Positions 6,018 through 9,933 of a stretch of 9,933 nt of DNA are shown in pieces. Position 1 is the first letter of the stretch, and every line of letters starts with the position of its first letter. Source of the stretch: Spirochaetaceae bacterium. GTDB taxonomy: Bacteria > Spirochaetota > Spirochaetia > Treponematales > Treponemataceae. The translations under genes were made by a program, and so were the position numbers. Below the pieces are notes generated by a model that did no database searches, was not told the origin of the DNA, and saw only the letters and a program-made list of their open reading frames with translations. Location of the stretch: contig JAISVD010000035.1 in NCBI GenBank assembly GCA_031271875.1, forward strand, positions 1-9,933, read 5' to 3'.

Positions 6018-8339
6018 CTACGGACTCTCGGAATCTTTCAGATTCCATCGGCGGCGCTTCCCCCGGCTGTAATACCGCGCATCCAGCGCTTCCCCCAGGG
6101 CCGCAGCGCGGTTCAGGGTCTGTACCATAAGGGGAATAAAAACGGGTATCATGGCCCGCAATTTTCCGAAAACCCCCTTTCCCCGGAAAGTGCCGCCCCG
6201 GAGTATCTGCGCCTTGAGAATATACAGCGCTTCCCCCTGAAGGAGGGGTACAAAGCGGAACACTATTCCGGTCACCAGCGCCGCATGTTGAACCGGAACG
6301 CCGATGAGGGAAAGGGGCTTCAATATATCCTCCATTCCATAGAGTACCTCGGTTTCCTCTGTTGAAAAAACAAAAACCGAAAGAACCGTTACCAGCACGA
6401 TAAACCGGAGGAGCATGGTTATGGTGAACAGGATTTTCCTGTCTGTAAGCGTCACAAACCACAGCCGGACAAACACTGTGTCTCCGGGACGATCCGGAAA
6501 CAGCAGCATCTGAAACAGCAGGATGACCAGAATCCAGGGGAGCATTTTCACCAGGCTGACGATAATCTTACGGAAGGAATAACGTGCGAGACCGGCATAC
6601 ACGCCCGCACCGGCGATGGCGCCGGGCAGCAGAAACAGGGGAAAGGCGATTCCGCAGATCATAAGAAAAAGCATGACCGCATATTTCCATACCGGCACAA
6701 GTCTGTGTACAGGGGTATTCAGGGAGCGGTAAGCCCCTCCGGAGGAGAGGCGGAACCCTTCGAGCAGGGCCGCGCCCTCCGGTACGGATGCGGGAACCAT
6801 TCCGGAAGGGATACAGGTATTGGAACTGGTTTGAAAACCCGTTGAGTTTTCAGAACCCAACGGGTTCTCGGAACCAGCGCTGTCCCTTATCCATCCGCCG
6901 TCCCGGATCACCGCGTCAGGAGGGCCATCGGCTATGATCTTTCCGTTTTCAAAAACAACAACCCGTTCCGCCGCCATTGCTTCGGCGGTACGGTGGGTTG
7001 AAAAAACAACCGTTTTCCCGGAATCCCGGAGACTCCTGAAAACCTTGAGGATCAAAGCTCTTCCCACGGGATCGAGGGCCGAAGTTGGTTCGTCAAACAG
7101 AAAAATGTCCGCATCCAGGGCGATTATCCCGGCAAGGGAGGCCCGCCGCTTTTCGCCCCCGGAAAGGGTATATGTTTTCCGTTCCGCGAACCGGTCAAAG
7201 GGAAGCCCTGTGAGTTCCATCGCCTCCCTGACCCGCTCTCTGAGGGCGGGTCCCGCAACGCCCTGATTCCGCGGCCCCCAGGCTACATCATCGGAAACGA
7301 ATTCCTCAAAAAGACTGTTTTCGCTCTCCTGCATGGCAAGGGCCGCCGTATAGGGATTGCCTCCGTTCCCTGAGAAGGTATATACTGTTCCCGTCCGGGG
7401 AGAAAGTATCCCTGCGGAGAGTTCAAAGAGGGTTGATTTTCCGGAACCGGAAGATCCCATTACTGCCGTAAGGCTTCCCTTCTCCACTCCCAGGGAAAGA
7501 CCGGAAAAAACCTCCGTTTCAGGAGAATACCCGAAGGAAACGGCATCGAGAAAAAGCGCGCAGCTTCCCCTCTCTTTTGCTTTCGGAACCAGCGGCCCCC
7601 GGCCTTCGGCGGGGAATAGCGGTTCCGCGTGTATTGCCCAGGCGGAGAGTTCCTGCCGGAGCAGCAGTTCCGCAGGGGTACCGTCAAAAACCTTTTTCCC
7701 CTCACAGAGCACAATCGTCCGGGACGCCCGGGCGGCTTCGTCCATATCGTGGGTCACATGGATGATGGTCTGTCCCTCTCCGTTCCGCCTGTCAAGAAAC
7801 GCAAGGAGCTCCTTCCGGGCAGGGGGATCTATCATGGAGGTGGCTTCATCGAGGATGAGGAGTCCCGGACGGAGCGCGAGGATACCCGCGATGGCGAGCT
7901 TCTGTTTCTGTCCAGCCGAAAGGGTAAGGGTCTTTTCCAGAGCCTTTTCCAGAAGACCCGTAAGTGACAGGTTCTCCTGCACCCGTCTGCCGATCTCCCG
8001 GTCGTCAAGCCCCAGGTTTTCAGGCCCGAAGGCGGTATCTGAGCGGACGATTCCGGCGACTATCTGATCCCGGGGGGACTGAAAAACCATTCCGTGAGGA
8101 ACTTCGGTTCCTCGAGGAATTCCACCTTCTCCACCGGAACTTTCTCCGACCGACACCGTCCCCTCCGATGGTTCCAGAATACCTGAGAGTATCCGGGCGA
8201 GGGTACTTTTGCCGGACCCGTTCGCGCCGAGCACGGCGAGGTATTCCCCCTGTTCAAGCCGGAGAGAAACTGAATCAACAGCCTTTAGTCCGGTTTCAGG
8301 GTATATATAGGTTACGTTTTCCGCGGAAACCACCGTCAT
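6018..8339 (-). CDS. Fused ECF transporter energising module: EcfA-EcfA-EcfT in one protein
   Basis: The 773-residue protein joins two ABC ATPases to a transmembrane EcfT. ATPase 1: Walker A GANGSGKST (38-46), Q-loop VFQSPRDQIVAG (85-96), signature LSAGQ (140-144; Gly to Ala), Walker B LLILDE (160-165), switch His 197. ATPase 2: GSSGSGKST (295-303), Q-loop 'MQESENSLFEE' (336-346), LSGGE (392-396), FLFDEP (413-418), His 449. The Q-loop contexts match EcfA1 ('DQIV...FGPENLG') and EcfA2 ('LFEE...WGPRNQG') respectively. A poorly conserved linker (about 484-540) precedes EcfT: hydrophobic segments near 551-585, 592-614, 636-659, 686-700 and 727-748. The ATPase-contacting Ala-Arg-Gly motifs appear altered as LRG (713-715) and ARY (754-756). 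It would power uptake of a vitamin or metal with a separate S component. ATG 8339 was chosen over GTG 8357 because it shares a base with the upstream stop (TGATG) and has AGGA 8 bases before it. Operon partner: the DUF815 gene. Confidence 0.93.
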   Translation of the reverse strand: MTVVSAENVTYIYPETGLKAVDSVSLRLEQGEYLAVLGANGSGKSTLARILSGILEPSEGTVSVGESSGGEGGIPRGTEVPHGMVFQSPRDQIVAGIVRSDTAFGPENLGLDDREIGRRVQENLSLTGLLEKALEKTLTLSAGQKQKLAIAGILALRPGLLILDEATSMIDPPARKELLAFLDRRNGEGQTIIHVTHDMDEAARASRTIVLCEGKKVFDGTPAELLLRQELSAWAIHAEPLFPAEGRGPLVPKAKERGSCALFLDAVSFGYSPETEVFSGLSLGVEKGSLTAVMGSSGSGKSTLFELSAGILSPRTGTVYTFSGNGGNPYTAALAMQESENSLFEEFVSDDVAWGPRNQGVAGPALRERVREAMELTGLPFDRFAERKTYTLSGGEKRRASLAGIIALDADIFLFDEPTSALDPVGRALILKVFRSLRDSGKTVVFSTHRTAEAMAAERVVVFENGKIIADGPPDAVIRDGGWIRDSAGSENPLGSENSTGFQTSSNTCIPSGMVPASVPEGAALLEGFRLSSGGAYRSLNTPVHRLVPVWKYAVMLFLMICGIAFPLFLLPGAIAGAGVYAGLARYSFRKIIVSLVKMLPWILVILLFQMLLFPDRPGDTVFVRLWFVTLTDRKILFTITMLLRFIVLVTVLSVFVFSTEETEVLYGMEDILKPLSLIGVPVQHAALVTGIVFRFVPLLQGEALYILKAQILRGGTFRGKGVFGKLRAMIPVFIPLMVQTLNRAAALGEALDARYYSRGKRRRWNLKDSESP

Positions 8340-9652
8340 CAGTCCATCCTGTCCCACGGAGCGGCCTCGCCCCCTTCCAGCCAGTCCACAAACTGGCGGG
8401 CCGTCCGCGGGGAGCGTCCGTTATACCACTTCTCCCAGCGGAGCGCGTCGGCAAGGGCCTTCTCCCTGTCCGCCTTCAGCCCCCGTTTCTCTATCATTCC
8501 TGAGACAATCCTGAGGTATTCATCCTGAAGGGGGGCGGAAAATATGACGGTCATGCCGAACCTGTCCGCCAGAGAGAGCTGCTCCTGAAGAGAGTCCTGA
8601 GCGCGTATTTCGGTTTCCGCGTCCACGGAACCGAGTCCGATACGATCCTGTACCCGCTCCTTTACCAGGTGCCGGCGGTTCGAGGTGGCGTACAGAAGGA
8701 CATTCTCAGGGCGTGTTTCAAGGCCGCCCTCAAGGAGGGCTTTCAGTCCAACGTAACTTTCATCGGCCCTGTCAAAGGAGAGATCGTCTATAAAGATGAT
8801 AAACCGGAAATTCCGGTCCCGCAGGAAGTCGATGATTTGGGGAAATTCAGTAAGCTGCTGCTTCCGTACTTCAATTATTTTTACCCGCAGGAAAGCCGCT
8901 GCCCGGGCCGCCGCCTTTATCGTGGCGGATTTGCCCGTCCCCCGGTCACCGTAGAGCAGGAGATTGTTGGCCCGGAACCCGGCGGCAAACCGGCGGGTGT
9001 TTTCGAGGACCACCTCCCGCTGGGTTTCATACCCGATAAGCTGTTCCAGCGTGATCGGGTCGGGAGTCAGCACCGGCAGGAGCCGTCCGTTCTCCCAGAC
9101 AAAGCTGTCGGCGCCGGAGAAAATCCCCGCTCCCTCCTTCCACCGGGAGAGCAGTTTTTTCTGAGACAAACGCTCTTCCGGGTCAGCAACGGTATCAGCG
9201 TGAAATAACCCTGCGGGAAGCCCCACTGCGGCATCGCCGCACATCTCCTCAAGGGTTTCAATAATCTTTCCGGGATGAAGCGCGGCAAGAATCCGCAGTG
9301 ATTCAAGATCATGTTCCGCAAGCGCAGTCAGTGCGCCGGGTATCTCCGGGCGCGGTATGCTTGAGCCTGCTGGTTCACCGGCGGTTGCTTCCACAGCCCT
9401 GGTGTAGGGGTTTTCATCCCCCAGAACCATATCCTCAACAGCCCGGCCCCAGTCAAGAATAGGGGAGCGTCCGGCGAGGAGAAACAGAAATTCCCCGGCA
9501 CAGGAAAGAATTTTCCCTGCTTCCGGGGAACCGGCCCCGGAAAGAAACCCCAACAGTTTTTCAAAAACCGAAAAAAGAGGATCATTACGGATATGTCTGA
9601 AAACCGTCAGCCCGCAGCAGCGGGCGTATTCGGCGGAATAGCGGTTATTCAT
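8339..9652 (-). CDS. DUF815 family AAA+ ATPase
   Basis: The 437-residue protein has an N-terminal ~200-residue helical region and a AAA+ domain of the DUF815 family (PF05673), whose cellular role is unknown. In the ATPase domain: 'LIGYETQREVVLENTRRF' (205-222) ahead of the nucleotide site, Walker A GDRGTGKS (235-242), Walker B FIIFIDD (284-290) followed by 'LSFDRADESYVGLKALLEGG' (291-310), sensor-1-like 'YATSNRRHL' (321-329), and 'SPRTARQFVDWL' (414-425), a likely sensor-2 region. DUF815 proteins are often about 280-450 residues, so this is full length. The frame's first ATG is 9652, without a ribosome site; an AGGAGG stands 38 bases upstream with an in-frame AAG at normal distance (see the separate entry). 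Its TGA overlaps the ATG of the ECF fusion gene, implying co-transcription and translational coupling, though no known link joins the two activities. Confidence 0.9.
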   Translation of the reverse strand: MNNRYSAEYARCCGLTVFRHIRNDPLFSVFEKLLGFLSGAGSPEAGKILSCAGEFLFLLAGRSPILDWGRAVEDMVLGDENPYTRAVEATAGEPAGSSIPRPEIPGALTALAEHDLESLRILAALHPGKIIETLEEMCGDAAVGLPAGLFHADTVADPEERLSQKKLLSRWKEGAGIFSGADSFVWENGRLLPVLTPDPITLEQLIGYETQREVVLENTRRFAAGFRANNLLLYGDRGTGKSATIKAAARAAAFLRVKIIEVRKQQLTEFPQIIDFLRDRNFRFIIFIDDLSFDRADESYVGLKALLEGGLETRPENVLLYATSNRRHLVKERVQDRIGLGSVDAETEIRAQDSLQEQLSLADRFGMTVIFSAPLQDEYLRIVSGMIEKRGLKADREKALADALRWEKWYNGRSPRTARQFVDWLEGGEAAPWDRMD

Positions 9653-9679
9653 AAGGTAACTATAGCATGTATCGGGATT

Positions 9680-9695
9680 CTTGTTATACCCTCCT
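9680..9695 (-). promoter_or_regulatory. Strong ribosome-binding site without a start codon
   Basis: On the - strand AGGAGG (9690-9695) is followed after 7 bases by AAG (9680-9682), which is in frame with the DUF815 gene ten codons before its first ATG, with no stop between. AAG differs from ATG by one base. The likely reading is a mutated or miscalled start codon. AAG is at best an extremely poor start. Confidence 0.5.
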
Positions 9696-9707
9696 GTTTT
9701 TTCTGTA

Positions 9708-9744
9708 GCGAGTTATTCCGGGGTCTCTATTCTATCGAACTCAC
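9708..9744 (-). other. Possible leader hairpin ahead of the DUF815 gene
   Basis: In the - strand RNA GUGAGUU (9738-9744) can pair with AACUCGC (9708-9714), 7 bp including one G-U, across a 23-base loop. It lies between the predicted promoter and the AGGAGG. It shows no sequence I can tie to a known vitamin riboswitch. Confidence 0.25.
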
Positions 9745-9765
9745 GTTATTTTAGAAATTTTACAT

Positions 9766-9796
9766 ATTGTATGGAAAAATAATATTTGCCTGTCAA
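9766..9796 (-). promoter_or_regulatory. Sigma70-like promoter of the DUF815-ECF operon
   Basis: On the - strand a perfect -35 TTGACA (9791-9796) is followed after 19 bases by TACAAT (9766-9771), 5 of 6 matches to the -10 consensus, in an AT-rich setting. The spacer is 1-2 bases longer than ideal. A transcript from it would have a leader of about 105 bases before ATG 9652. Confidence 0.55.
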
Positions 9797-9847
9797 TAGT
9801 TTTTTATTATTTTACAGGGCAACGTCATTTAAAAAATCTAAGATATA

Positions 9848-9933
9848 ATGAAGTCTCAAAGATGGAGAAAGACAGGAATTCCAGAGAGAAAAGAGCATGA
9901 GTTAGCGAAATTTACCCCGATAACCAGACCTTT
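9848..9933 (+). CDS. Possible 5' end of a gene leaving the window
   Basis: From ATG 9848 the frame is open for 28 codons to the window edge (beginning MKSQRWRKTGIPERK, ending near KFTPITRP). It is basic and sequence-complex but has no ribosome-binding site: the bases before it are an A/T run, and TATAAT (9844-9849) overlaps the ATG. The true start may lie beyond the edge, or this may be chance. No family is recognised. Confidence 0.25.
   Translation, partial: MKSQRWRKTGIPERKEHELAKFTPITRP

Noticed and set aside
5964..6128. + strand ORF starting with AAGGAG and ATG inside the terminator hairpin
   Set aside because: The ribosome-site match lies in the stem arm and the frame runs antisense through the 3' end of the EcfT domain with no recognisable content.
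7357..8067. 236-codon + strand ORF opposite the ECF gene
   Set aside because: Ser/Arg/Pro-rich shadow frame antisense to the well-supported first and second ATPase domains, with no recognisable motifs.
7964..8503. 179-codon + strand ORF spanning the ECF/DUF815 junction
   Set aside because: Arg/Pro-rich shadow of two real - strand genes.
9653..9765. Riboswitch for a vitamin ahead of the DUF815-ECF operon
   Set aside because: No conserved element (for example the CTGAGA of TPP riboswitches) or extended structure is visible in the leader.

Overview
The window is bacterial chromosome with a fairly GC-rich core (recQ, NUDIX, ECF and AAA+ genes) interrupted by clearly AT-rich stretches at about 87-600, 5160-5950 and 9720-9880. 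No rRNA, tRNA, CRISPR array or intact mobile element is visible. Gene content (family 1 lipoprotein binding protein, RecQ without HRDC, DUF815 AAA+ ATPase, ECF transporter as one polypeptide) and sequence style remind me of a Treponema-like spirochaete. That is an inference from impression; nothing here proves the taxon.

Left part (1-1141): the C-terminal part of an AT-rich gene entering from the left edge (UDG-superfamily-like fold, tentative), then a MmcQ/YjbR family gene, both on +. A 13-bp perfect hairpin with A and T tracts (1091-1125) ends this unit and also the facing gene. Middle (1142-4503): a sugar-type ABC solute-binding lipoprotein on - with no permease genes beside it, and, divergent from it over 254 bp, a RecQ helicase on +. 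The last ~200 bp of recQ lie antisense over a small single-pass membrane protein ORF on -. Next (4569-5783): two more - strand genes, a zinc-ribbon NUDIX hydrolase and an AT-rich ClbS/DfsB-type gene whose C-terminus looks replaced. Upstream of the latter are a sigma70-like promoter and a TetR-style palindrome.

Right part (5952-9800): a - strand operon, read right to left: sigma70-like promoter (9766-9796), a DUF815 AAA+ ATPase, then, sharing one base (TGATG) with it, a 773-residue fusion of two EcfA-type ATPases and an EcfT transmembrane protein, closed by a strong hairpin (5952-6000). The fusion makes the whole energising module of a vitamin/metal ECF transporter in a single chain; the substrate-binding S component is not in the window and would have to be encoded elsewhere. 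An open frame of 28 codons runs off the right edge.

The most notable points are the EcfA-EcfA-EcfT fusion coupled to a DUF815 ATPase, the antiparallel recQ/membrane-protein overlap, the altered C-terminus of the ClbS-like protein, and a probable lost start codon (AAG at ideal distance from AGGAGG) ahead of the DUF815 gene. I did not see a clearly new multi-gene system.
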